NCBI RefSeq assembly: GCF_001618685.1 | Contig: NZ_CP014342.1 | Coordinates: 2,852,001-2,916,000 of the forward strand | DNA: 64,000 bases | Direction: 5' to 3' | From: Geobacillus subterraneus | Lineage (GTDB): Bacteria > Bacillota > Bacilli > Bacillales > Anoxybacillaceae | Made by a program: the position numbers and the translations under genes | The notes under the pieces: model-generated | Told to the model about the DNA's origin: nothing | What the model saw: the letters and a program-made list of their open reading frames with translations, nothing else | The model's database searches: none | Part shown: positions 35,533-43,043 of the stretch, one piece after another | Position numbering within the stretch: the stretch's first letter is position 1 | How the letters are laid out: each line of letters opens with the position of its first letter

Positions 35533-36585
35533 TCACCACGCCCGTTTCATCCGTTCCAGCAGCGCATACGGAATCGCTTCCCCGATCCGCCCGTTGCGTC
35601 CGGTTGTCGTCTCCGCCATCGTGAGCGAATTCCAAATCGCTTCCTCGGTCGCCTCAATCGCCGCTTGGAACAGCTCATTCATAAGCGGCGCATCGTCGCG
35701 GATGAGCGGCGGGACCGATTGAAGGGCAGAATCGGAAAAATGCGGGATCGTGTAAGCGTTGGAAAACGCAATCACAATATCACCGCTCCCGTGATGGACG
35801 CAGCTTCCCGTCCGCCCGAGCCCCACCGTCGCCCGCCTCGCCAGCCGCTTCAACTGCCGGGCATCGAGCGGCGCATCGGTCGCGATGATCATCATAATCG
35901 ACCCAGGCGGCACTTCCCGTTCATCGAACGCCGGCGGCACATACGGCACAAACCGCAGCTCCTCGCGCCGGCCGAAATTGCTCACCACCAGCGCCCCGAC
36001 CGTATACATCCCGCCCGCGATCCGCGATGAACTGCCGACGCCCCCTTTCCAGCCGAAGCACATCATCCCCGTCCCCGCGCCGACCGCTCCTTCTTCCATA
36101 TCTACCCGCGCTTCGGCAATCGCCTGTTTCGCATGCGCCTTCGTCACCGCCAGCGCCCGCGCCGCATTCAAATAGCTGTCATTGCATTCCCCGACGACAA
36201 TGTTGGCCGACCCGGTCGTATCTCCGATCTCCGGCGTCATCGCAAGCATATACTCAAGCGTCCCTTGCCAGACAGCGCCGACACTGAACGTATTGGTCAG
36301 CATAATCGGCGACTCGATCGTCCCCAGCTCCTCGACTTGCACAAGTCCCGCGGTTTTCCCGAACCCGTTCAGGACAAAGCACGCCGCCGGCACCTTCTCT
36401 AAAAACCAATTCCCCCCATGCGGCAACACCGCCGTCACCCCAGTGCGGACCACCGTCCGTTCATCCCGCTCTTCACGAATCGTCACATGCCCGACCCGAA
36501 CGCCGGACACATCCGTAATTTGATTCCGCTTCCCTGTCGGAAGCGTGCCGATCGAAAACCCGAGATCGCGAAGTTTTTGGCGCAT
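35533..36585 (-). CDS. P1-family (DmpA-like, S58) aminopeptidase
   Basis: A 350-residue Ntn-hydrolase-type peptidase. Family features: GKRNQITDVSGVRVGHVTI at the start; GFGKTAGLVQVEELGTIESP; the autocleavage and active-site region around GAGTGMMCFGWKGGVGSSSR (about residues 195-214), where the Gly-Ser junction GGVGSSSR would yield the N-terminal nucleophile Ser; and DAPLDARQLKRLARRATVGLGR. DmpA-type enzymes release N-terminal amino acids or D-residues after self-cleavage into two chains. The ATG at 36585 is chosen because AGGAGG lies 10 bases upstream; the longer frame extends into non-coding DNA. It ends the ordinary chromosomal part before the CRISPR island. Confidence 0.85.
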   Translation of the reverse strand: MRQKLRDLGFSIGTLPTGKRNQITDVSGVRVGHVTIREERDERTVVRTGVTAVLPHGGNWFLEKVPAACFVLNGFGKTAGLVQVEELGTIESPIMLTNTFSVGAVWQGTLEYMLAMTPEIGDTTGSANIVVGECNDSYLNAARALAVTKAHAKQAIAEARVDMEEGAVGAGTGMMCFGWKGGVGSSSRIAGGMYTVGALVVSNFGRREELRFVPYVPPAFDEREVPPGSIMMIIATDAPLDARQLKRLARRATVGLGRTGSCVHHGSGDIVIAFSNAYTIPHFSDSALQSVPPLIRDDAPLMNELFQAAIEATEEAIWNSLTMAETTTGRNGRIGEAIPYALLERMKRAW

Positions 36586-36740
36586 CGATGTGAAGCCTCC
36601 TGTCGCGGTGGTTAGCTCTCTAACCTTAAAATAGAAAAACCAAAAATTTATAAAACCGTGATGCACAAAAAAGGGAGTTCCGTTCTTTTCATCACAAATG
36701 TTTACAAAGAAACCGGTTGGATGAGCAAACGTAGGTGTCG

Positions 36741-37563
36741 GTTTTCATTCGTTATAGGTACGATAAAAACAGCCAAAGCCAAAGAAGGCAGCTTGGGGTT
36801 TGAGTTATGTTTTAATCCGTCGTAGGTACGATAAAAACCAAAAACCGACTGCAACGACTCGAGTTTCTGATCATCAGTTTCAATCCCTCATAGGTACAAT
36901 AAAAACCGATCATAGTTCCCTTGAGATTATCGCTGTGGTAGTTTCAATCCCTCATAGGTACGATAAAAACAATGCGCCGAACTATGATGTGCATGTCCGT
37001 ATCATGTTTCAATCCCTCATAGGTACGATAAAAACTTTCCTAGCGAGTGGCGGGAGGCAGTAGAGTTCGAGTTTCAATCCCTCATAGGTACGATAAAAAC
37101 CGACAGGCGTTTTCTTATGCTCTGAAAAGATGTTCGTTTCAATCCCTCATAGGTACGATAAAAACCCGGTTGAGCTGCGCCAGGACGATGATCGGGACGT
37201 TGTTTCAATCCCTCATAGGTACGATAAAAACTTGAGAAGGTGAAAGGGTATTTGAAGCGGCAGAAGGAGTTTCAATCCCTCATAGGTACGATAAAAACGC
37301 TTCTCATCCAATTGGTATCCCGAATTTAGGTGTGTTTCAATCCCTCATAGGTACGATAAAAACTTCATAGTACGATGAAAATGTAAAGCAAATAAAGTCG
37401 TTTCAATCCCTCATAGGTACGATAAAAACGCAAACATTCGTTCATGAACTGCTGCACGCCTGTTTGTTTCAATCCCTCATAGGTACGATAAAAACGTGTA
37501 TGCTCCAAAAGTCGGTAATACAACGCAAGCATAGTTTCAATCCCTCATAGGTACGATAAAAAC
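36741..37563 (-). CRISPR. CRISPR array 1 (13 repeats, 12 spacers)
   Basis: The 30-bp repeats begin GTTTCAATCC and end CGATAAAAAC on the plus strand, with spacers of 34-38 bases. Repeat starts: 36741, 36809, 36877, 36941, 37006, 37071, 37136, 37202, 37269, 37334, 37400, 37466 and 37534. The two at the low-coordinate end are degenerate (GTTTTCATTCGTTATAGG and GTTTTAATCCGTCGTAGG), marking the old, leader-distal end. The leader is at 37564 and up, so transcription is on the minus strand. The processed crRNA tag would be ATTGAAAC, the usual 8-base handle left by Cas6. Confidence 0.97.
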
Positions 37564-37740
37564 CCCAAAAAGTGTTGTCATATCAACCTTTTCCCTTCAA
37601 CGTCATCATCAGAATAACACGTTTCGAAGATTCTGTCAATCAAGTTCAACCATGATGGCTGTAGGGATCAGGCGATCAAAACCAATGTCGTCGACCCCCT
37701 AGGGTTTTTGCACGATTGGAGGTCGACGACAATCAGAATG
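37564..37740 (-). promoter_or_regulatory. leader of CRISPR array 1 with promoter and distal inverted repeat
   Basis: On the minus strand TTGACA (37639-37634), 17 bases and TATTCT (37616-37611) form a promoter 48 bases from the first repeat. Nearly all of the leader is shared with array 2 and, in the visible part, with array 3. At its far end GTCGTCGACC (37687-37696) and GGTCGACGAC (37721-37730) form a perfect 10-bp inverted repeat, just beyond the cas6 stop. Confidence 0.85.
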
Positions 37741-37742
37741 GC

Positions 37743-38489
37743 TCACTCGCTGATTAACCGAAACATGCCGAATCCTTGGGAATTGCGGCTGCCTAGGCCA
37801 ACGTGGTATAGAAACGTCAGTTGTTCGGGAGAAGAGGAAAGACGATAATGGCCTAACCAGCCCGTAATATACATATCTTTGAATCGTGTTACCACTCGAT
37901 GACGGTGGTGGACATGGACAGGCTGGATCACCAATCTCTCTGCTGGCTCGACGCCATAGTACGCTTCGTATTTATGGCGGAAATTCAGCTCCACGAGGTG
38001 GGGAAAGACGTCGTCGTCCGGCCCGAAAAAATGCGTTTTCTTTTTGCCATCGATCGTTTCATACGTGCTGTATACGGTCAGCGGGGAGAGCATGGCCACC
38101 TCGATGGTGTTTTGGGCAATTTCCACCTTGTCCATCTTCACGCTTTGGACCTCCACCGGCTGATCGTAAAGCCAAATCTCCCGCCGCAGCAACAACTGCT
38201 GCCCGAGCTGCTCGGTCAAATCCGGGAGAATCGTGTCGATATGCCATTGGAAATCGTCCAAAAATCGTATCGTTTTCTTTCCCCTATCCACTTCATGCCT
38301 TCCAACTAGACGGCTAAACGTAAACAGTTTAAACGATCGCTTCTCATGGCGGAAGCCGATCTCATGCAAAAACGTCGCGAATCGTTCACTTTCTAGCGAA
38401 CGATACAACAGGCCTTGCAGCAAATGCTGATAATGAAGCGGCAGCGACACGGGGCCTTGCCGCCCGTTCATCGTAATGGTCAGTCTCAT
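37743..38489 (-). CDS. cas6: CRISPR pre-crRNA endoribonuclease Cas6
   Basis: A 248-residue RAMP-fold RNase that cuts within the repeat to make crRNAs. The start LTITMNGRQGPVSLPLHYQH and the C-terminal glycine-rich loop GLGSRNSQGFGMFRL are diagnostic; a His in the HYQHLLQG stretch (about residues 19-22) is the likely catalytic residue. It lies between array 1 and the tnpB element, in line with the type I-B operon but cut off from it by that insertion. No second cas6 is seen in the window, and all three arrays carry the same repeat, so it presumably serves the I-B and III-B complexes alike. Its stop is only 2 bases from the array 1 leader. Confidence 0.92.
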   Translation of the reverse strand: MRLTITMNGRQGPVSLPLHYQHLLQGLLYRSLESERFATFLHEIGFRHEKRSFKLFTFSRLVGRHEVDRGKKTIRFLDDFQWHIDTILPDLTEQLGQQLLLRREIWLYDQPVEVQSVKMDKVEIAQNTIEVAMLSPLTVYSTYETIDGKKKTHFFGPDDDVFPHLVELNFRHKYEAYYGVEPAERLVIQPVHVHHRHRVVTRFKDMYITGWLGHYRLSSSPEQLTFLYHVGLGSRNSQGFGMFRLISE

Positions 38490-38510
38490 GTGAATACCCT
38501 GCCTTCTGTA

Positions 38511-38720
38511 GGTGAACTACCCCCACTTAATTTTCTAGCGAAAATTTGAAGTGGGGGCTTCCAAAGAAGTTTGACTGCTTCAAGCAATCCTTATTCTTTG
38601 AGGCGTGTCCACTTCGCCGCTAGAGCATAAGACACTCAGGTCTACAGCTTTACTTTTCTTTAAGATGTTTAATGCGCCATTGACATCAGCATTAATTAGT
38701 TTGCCAGACTTTGTTCGATA
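38511..38720 (-). ncRNA. predicted omega RNA (right-end RNA) of TnpB
   Basis: TnpB nucleases use an RNA that overlaps the 3' end of tnpB and the right end, with the guide taken from sequence beyond it. The stable hairpin at 38520-38557 and the tnpB 3' end occupy the expected place. Extent is a guess from family knowledge, with no direct signal for the 5' end. Confidence 0.35.
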
Positions 38721-39827
38721 CAAGCCGCGCTTAATACGTTTGCCGCTGAACTTATATTCTTTTGGATTGTCGGCATTATATTCAGGAATCTCATCGCCGT
38801 CAAAAAAGCTGGCTTGAGACGTATATGATTCTTCCTGTTTCAAGAATTCAATGCCGTAAAATTCACAAAGATATTCTAGTTTTTCTTTTATGTTACCGAG
38901 AGGAATATTGACAAAGTTTTGATTTGTCTTTTTTCCTAGATTAATATTGCGTTGTAATGTTTCCGCATAGCCAATGACAAGTTTGCCAATTTGATTTTCA
39001 ATACAGTAGTTAATGATGTAACGGCAAGTCTTGTTGATATAATCATTCACTTTATTATTGCGATTCATAGCAAGCAAAGCCTGTTTACGAGTGGTGCCTT
39101 TGATTTTTTGCTTATCTTTCATGCTTTGAAGTCTGGCATTTTCTTTGTTAAACCATTGATTTATACTTTTTAATCTCCGCCCATCAATGATGAATGATCT
39201 GCCGTCTGATGTGACACAAGTGGCAAGATTGTTTAATCCTAAATCAATTGCCAGTGCTTTTTGGTCGTTTAATTCTCTTTGATCTTCAGGCATTTCATAT
39301 TTGTACTGAATCTCAAAGAACCTGGCATGATGCTTAGGAATGATTTCAATCTGCTTAATCTTTTTGTCCAGCAACACAGGCGGAATCGTTATCGTGATAG
39401 GCTTGTGAGTCTTTTTAAATAGGCGAGAATACGGTATCGTGAATTTGTTGCCGTCTATACGAATCTGGCCAATGATCAGTGAATGAAAGCCATCTTTTTT
39501 AAGATATTTTGGAATACTGATAGCCTTGTGGTCATATTTTCCTTGTTTGGCAAGACTGATCAAACCAAAGAAAGATTTAAAGGCTTCATTGACCTTTTTT
39601 AAAATTTGCTGTGCCATGTTGCTGTTTAACAGCTTATAGTTTTCGTTAGTTTTTGCAAGATGATAGTTTTTCTCATAATTAAGAAATTCCTTGTGTTCAA
39701 AATAGTATTGTCTGACATTGTACAATCCGACGTTGTACATGTTCTTGGCAATATGGCACAGTTCTCGAAGAGTCAAGTATTCTTCTTTGGTCAAACCATT
39801 TAGCTGTTGTTTGATACAAAAATACAT
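38580..39827 (-). CDS. tnpB: TnpB RNA-guided endonuclease (zinc-finger cysteines absent)
   Basis: A 415-residue TnpB. The RuvC triad is present: Asp in [13 protein letters not shown] (about 195), Glu in [11 protein letters not shown] (about 289) and Asp in [12 protein letters not shown] (about 381). The CxxC...CxxC zinc finger normally found between the last two is missing; the region reads [20 protein letters not shown] instead, a variant known in a TnpB subgroup. GGGAGGTGAAAAC precedes the ATG at 39827. The frame is intact, so it is probably an active RNA-guided nuclease that keeps the element in place. It splits the cas operon between cas2 and cas6. Confidence 0.88.
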   Translation of the reverse strand: MYFCIKQQLNGLTKEEYLTLRELCHIAKNMYNVGLYNVRQYYFEHKEFLNYEKNYHLAKTNENYKLLNSNMAQQILKKVNEAFKSFFGLISLAKQGKYDHKAISIPKYLKKDGFHSLIIGQIRIDGNKFTIPYSRLFKKTHKPITITIPPVLLDKKIKQIEIIPKHHARFFEIQYKYEMPEDQRELNDQKALAIDLGLNNLATCVTSDGRSFIIDGRRLKSINQWFNKENARLQSMKDKQKIKGTTRKQALLAMNRNNKVNDYINKTCRYIINYCIENQIGKLVIGYAETLQRNINLGKKTNQNFVNIPLGNIKEKLEYLCEFYGIEFLKQEESYTSQASFFDGDEIPEYNADNPKEYKFSGKRIKRGLYRTKSGKLINADVNGALNILKKSKAVDLSVLCSSGEVDTPQRIRIA

Positions 39828-39987
39828 GTTTTCACCTCCCATCTAACTATATGATACTATATTTTACTGAATCTATCCTATTTTCAGCAAAATATAGTTA
39901 AGGCGATTCATCTCCCACTTACTCCGCTTCGCTTCGTTGAAGTGGGAGTCTTCTCGCCTAATTAAGATAAATGCCGTTCCTTCTTCA

Positions 39988-40251
39988 TTATAAGATGAAC
40001 TCATCCCCTCCCTTTTTCAACCCCATTTCTTCTCTTTTCGAGTACTTTTGGGTACGAAACGTGTAAAAAATGACCGAGTCCTCATCAGGATCCATCATTT
40101 GGCGCAGTTCCATCTTTAACTTTTCGTAATTCGCCGTTGTGATCTCCCCTTCAAACACCGAGTTTTGCACCCAATGAAGATATTTGCGAGCAATTTTCAA
40201 CGCTTTGGCCACGCGCTTTTCGTTAAAATCGTACACGAGAATCACAAACAT
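39988..40251 (-). CDS. cas2: CRISPR-associated Cas2
   Basis: An 87-residue ferredoxin-fold protein, the structural partner of Cas1 in spacer integration. MFVILVYDFNEKRVAK has the conserved Asp of the first strand, and FYTFRTQKYSKRE is typical of the type I-B subgroup. The ATG at 40251 follows TAGGTGGAAGCACT; the longer frame lies within cas1. It overlaps the end of cas1, so the two were translationally coupled. With cas1 disrupted upstream, expression now depends on readthrough of, or a promoter from, the inserted IS. Confidence 0.92.
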   Translation of the reverse strand: MFVILVYDFNEKRVAKALKIARKYLHWVQNSVFEGEITTANYEKLKMELRQMMDPDEDSVIFYTFRTQKYSKREEMGLKKGGDEFIL

Positions 40252-40262
40252 AGTGCTTCCAC

Positions 40263-41157
40263 CTACCAACGAGCTGCATAAGGCTCGTACGTTTTTTCAC
40301 CGAGAAGATGCTTTTGAACTTTATATAACTCAAGGCGAATGAGACGACGATACGATACAGACTTCCCCAGATGACGATGTTGAACCGTCGTCTGCATTTT
40401 CTTCTCCAATTCACTGACAAATAACTTTCTTCCTTCTTCATTTAACAAAATGCCGTCGGTTAATTTCTCAAAATGCTTATGCGACAACATATGTCGATTC
40501 ACTAAGGTGAAAATCAAGCGATCGACAATGATCGGTTTAAAAATTTCCGCAATATCCAAATTCAATGAAAAGCGGCGAAAGTTCGTGCTATGCAAAAAGC
40601 CAATGCGCGGATCTAAATACGTCTTATAAATTTCACTCAAACACATCGTGTACACAATCGAGTTCCCAAAGCTAATCAGTGCGTTCAAACGATTATGCGG
40701 CGGCCGTTTGGTCCGCTTTTCAAACACAAAATCTGGATGACGGATGATGGTATCGAACGAAGCATAATACGCTTCACGAATATGACCTTCTGCCGCCATT
40801 AACTGCTCCACCGTTTCCGCCTGATTCAACCTCCCTTCTTCCCGTTCGATCGATTGCAGCGCTTTTTCCAATTCCTCCGGTTCAGAAAGGCGGGAACGGT
40901 AATACTTGAGCACCCGCTCCATTTGGCGGATGGAGCCTTGAACAAACAGGCGGGCAAGCTCTAATCGTTTGGCCGGATCAATGTAATGCTCCGCTTGCTT
41001 TACTATGACATGTCCGGAATTTAAATGTTCTCGCGGATAAAAGGAGCCGACGTAATAGCCATAATGATTAAAGTAATGAACGATGATCTCTTTTTGCGCC
41101 GCAAACTCCAAAAACCGTTTCGACACGTCCACTTCCCCGAAAATATAAATATCATTC
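40263..41157 (-). pseudogene. cas1: cas1, 3' part (interrupted by an IS4-family element)
   Basis: Carries residues from about 36 to 333 of a type I-B Cas1: YIFGEVDVSKRFLEFAAQKE, VHYFNHYGYYVGSFYP, and the active-site blocks with RLNALISFGNSIVYTMCLSE, IGFLHSTNFRRFSLNLDIAE (His) and FKPIIVDRLIF (Asp). The N-terminal strand domain has been separated. The fragment's own ATG (MDNQHAWNDIYIF) comes from IS sequence plus the duplicated target. Joining this piece to 42407-42522 and dropping one 9-base duplication gives 1,002 bases, exactly 334 codons. The truncated product would lack the N-terminal domain that forms the Cas1 dimer, so it is probably inactive. Confidence 0.93.
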
Positions 41158-42406
41158 CAGGCGTGTTGATTATCCAATAAAATCCAAAGGGTATAGAAAA
41201 AAGAGCACCTTTCCTGTAGAATGTGAGTAACGACACAAACAAACCCAGGAGGTGCTCTCTATGAACAAGCATACCACACTCCCGAATTTGATGCAAAAAC
41301 TTGTTTCGGATGAAGAGATTCAACTGATTGCCGAAGCGGTTGGGTATCGTGATTCGTCTCGAACCTTTACGTTGCGCGAGTTGATTCACTTCTTCCTGCT
41401 GGCCGCCATGCATCAATGGAAAAGCTTTCGCCACGGAGCCGATGTGGGGCCTCTGTATGGATTGCCGCGATTCCATTATTCAACTGTATCCAAGAAAGCG
41501 AAAGAAGTTCCCTATGACATCATGAAACGCTTGTTGGCGTTGATCATTTCCAAGTGCAACCGCCAAACCCGCCGTTCGCTTCGGTTTCCCAAACCGCTTC
41601 GGGTGGTGGATTCGACGACCGTCACGGTCGGGAAAAACCGCCTCCCATGGGCGCCGTATCACGGCGAACGCGCCGGAGTGAAGCTGCACGTCGCGTATTC
41701 GCCGGAATCCTCGCTGCCGGCAGACGTGGTGGAAACGACCGGACTGCGTCACGATGGCCCAGTGGGAGAACAGTTGACGAACGCTCAACAAGTGCTGGTG
41801 GAAGACCGGGCGTATTTCAAAATCGAACGCCTCGATCGATTTGTGGAGCAGCATCAGCTCTTTGTCATTCGAATGAAGGACAACATCGAACTTCATCAGA
41901 AAAAAAGCTTGAAACGCCTTTCCAGCACATCTTCATCGGTTCAAGCCGACTTCACGTGCCAGTTGGGGACGAAACAATGCCGATCGACCAAGCGTCACCG
42001 GGTAGTGATCTTTCGAGATGCAAATGGCCGCGACATTCGGGTCGTGACGAACCTCTTCCATGCGTCTGCGGAAACCATTGCCGACATGTACCAACAACGT
42101 TGGACCGTTGAAGTCTTTTTCCGTTGGGTGAAGCAATATCTGAATGTCCCGACCTTGTTTGGCACGACGGAAAATGCGGTATACAACCAACTGTTTGCGG
42201 CGTTCATCGCGTATGTGTTGCTGCGATGGCTGTATGATCAAACCAAAAAACAGACGAACGTCTCTCTTTCCTTCATTTCGTTCGTTCGCCGTTTTTTCTC
42301 TGGGCAGCTTCCTCTCGATTGGAAATCCGGGATGGCCGCTGCTTTGTTTGAGTATGCCCAAATTTATGGAAGGCGTATGTATAATTTTGGATAATCAACA
42401 CTCGTG
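41158..42406 (+). mobile_element. IS4-family insertion sequence (IS5377-like) inside cas1
   Basis: 1,249 bp. The ends share GTGTTGATTATCCAA as inverted repeats, beginning CAGGC at the left and CACGA at the right. The flanks carry a 9-base direct duplication, ATATCATTC, at 41149-41157 and 42407-42415. It holds one intact transposase gene on the plus strand, against the direction of cas1. Similarity to IS5377 of G. stearothermophilus is from memory. Confidence 0.92.
41252..42394 (+). CDS. IS4-family DDE transposase
   Basis: A 380-residue transposase with the IS4 layout: Asp120 in RVVDSTTVTV, Asp185 in VLVEDRAYFKI, and Glu287 in the Y-(2)-R-(3)-E-(6)-K signature YQQRWTVEVFFRWVKQ. The N-terminal part (FTLRELIHFFLLAAMHQW) is the usual DNA-binding helix region. 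CAGGAGGTGCTCTCT precedes the ATG. The frame is unbroken, so the element may still move, and precise excision could restore cas1. Confidence 0.92.
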   Translation: MLSMNKHTTLPNLMQKLVSDEEIQLIAEAVGYRDSSRTFTLRELIHFFLLAAMHQWKSFRHGADVGPLYGLPRFHYSTVSKKAKEVPYDIMKRLLALIISKCNRQTRRSLRFPKPLRVVDSTTVTVGKNRLPWAPYHGERAGVKLHVAYSPESSLPADVVETTGLRHDGPVGEQLTNAQQVLVEDRAYFKIERLDRFVEQHQLFVIRMKDNIELHQKKSLKRLSSTSSSVQADFTCQLGTKQCRSTKRHRVVIFRDANGRDIRVVTNLFHASAETIADMYQQRWTVEVFFRWVKQYLNVPTLFGTTENAVYNQLFAAFIAYVLLRWLYDQTKKQTNVSLSFISFVRRFFSGQLPLDWKSGMAAALFEYAQIYGRRMYNFG

Positions 42407-42522
42407 ATATCATTCGTATTTTCTACCGGTATATAACGTTTACGTCCTTCTGTTTCGAAATACAGGCTATTGTCTTTGCGACGAAGTTCACCATTTTGGA
42501 AAATATAAAGCGTCTTTTTCAT
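42407..42522 (-). pseudogene. cas1: cas1, 5' part (interrupted)
   Basis: From ATG at 42522, with GGAGGAATAGAA upstream, the minus strand reads MKKTLYIFQNGELRRKDN, then SLYFETEGRKRYIPVENTND up to the insertion. This is the start of a type I-B Cas1. It begins 2 bases after the cas4 stop and is too short for the ORF caller. After excision of the IS the frame continues into 40263-41148. Confidence 0.93.
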
Positions 42523-42524
42523 TT

Positions 42525-43034
42525 CTATTCCTCCGCCCAACAATATTCACGGTAGGCGCATTTGCCGCAAAATGATATCTTTTTCGGCGGCGGTGGGACA
42601 GGCATTCGCACGATGCGACGGATGTCGGCAATGGCACGTTCTAACTCATGCCGCCCTTCCTCGGTCCATTCGACACATTCTTTTTTCCGCTCCTTTGGAA
42701 ACAACAGTTCCCCTTCCGCGTAGATCCCCGCCTGTCTCAACGTATCTAAATAGTATAACAGCTGCATTCGAGCGCTTTTTAAATAGCTCAATGACTTCTT
42801 CACTTCTCCTATAATCAACTGGCCGTCTTCTTGACGGATGCGATCAATGACAATGGAACCTATCGATATTTCTTTCTTGTCTCTCTGGTAAGTTGTTTCA
42901 GAAAGAAATCTCCCAATTTCTATCGCTTCATCTTCTTGGTCTGGAGCAATCTGATGCTTCATCAGCCAAACTTCGCGCGGACAAATGTAATAGTACCAAA
43001 TGTCCGTTCCCGTCACAGGCATTTCATATTCCAT
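42525..43034 (-). CDS. cas4: CRISPR-associated Cas4 nuclease
   Basis: A 169-residue PD-(D/E)XK exonuclease with an Fe-S cluster that trims prespacers and checks the PAM. Cluster cysteines: C18 in YYYICPREVW and the C-terminal group FCGKCAYREYC (C156, C159, C165). The nuclease core is GQLIIGEVKKSLSYLKSAR. The ATG at 43034 follows TAGGTGAGATCG. It stands between cas3 and cas1, in the adaptation part of the operon, with 9 and 2 bases of spacing. It is intact, but its partner Cas1 is disrupted. Confidence 0.92.
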   Translation of the reverse strand: MEYEMPVTGTDIWYYYICPREVWLMKHQIAPDQEDEAIEIGRFLSETTYQRDKKEISIGSIVIDRIRQEDGQLIIGEVKKSLSYLKSARMQLLYYLDTLRQAGIYAEGELLFPKERKKECVEWTEEGRHELERAIADIRRIVRMPVPPPPKKISFCGKCAYREYCWAEE

Positions 43035-43043
43035 CGATCTCAC

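Larger units (their letters stand above)
38511..39966 (-). mobile_element. IS200/IS605-type element carrying tnpB only (IS1341-like)
   Basis: Both ends carry subterminal hairpins. At the right end CCCCCACTT/AAGTGGGGG lies at 38520-38557; at the left end CTCCCACTT/AAGTGGGAG lies at 39912-39948. There is no tnpA and no target duplication, as expected. On the minus strand TTTAT (39971-39967) precedes the presumed left boundary and resembles the target motif of known Geobacillus IS605-group elements (inference). Exact ends are approximate. Confidence 0.65.

Noticed and set aside
34820-35635. A 271-codon minus-strand frame over the MFS gene end
   Set aside because: Most of it mirrors the transporter on the other strand; the remainder crosses a terminator. 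No motif or start signal.
36800-37235. Frames through the CRISPR repeats (repeated FQSLIGTIKT or FYRTYEGLK peptides), also in arrays 2 and 3
   Set aside because: They are translations of the 30-bp repeat and have no coding meaning.
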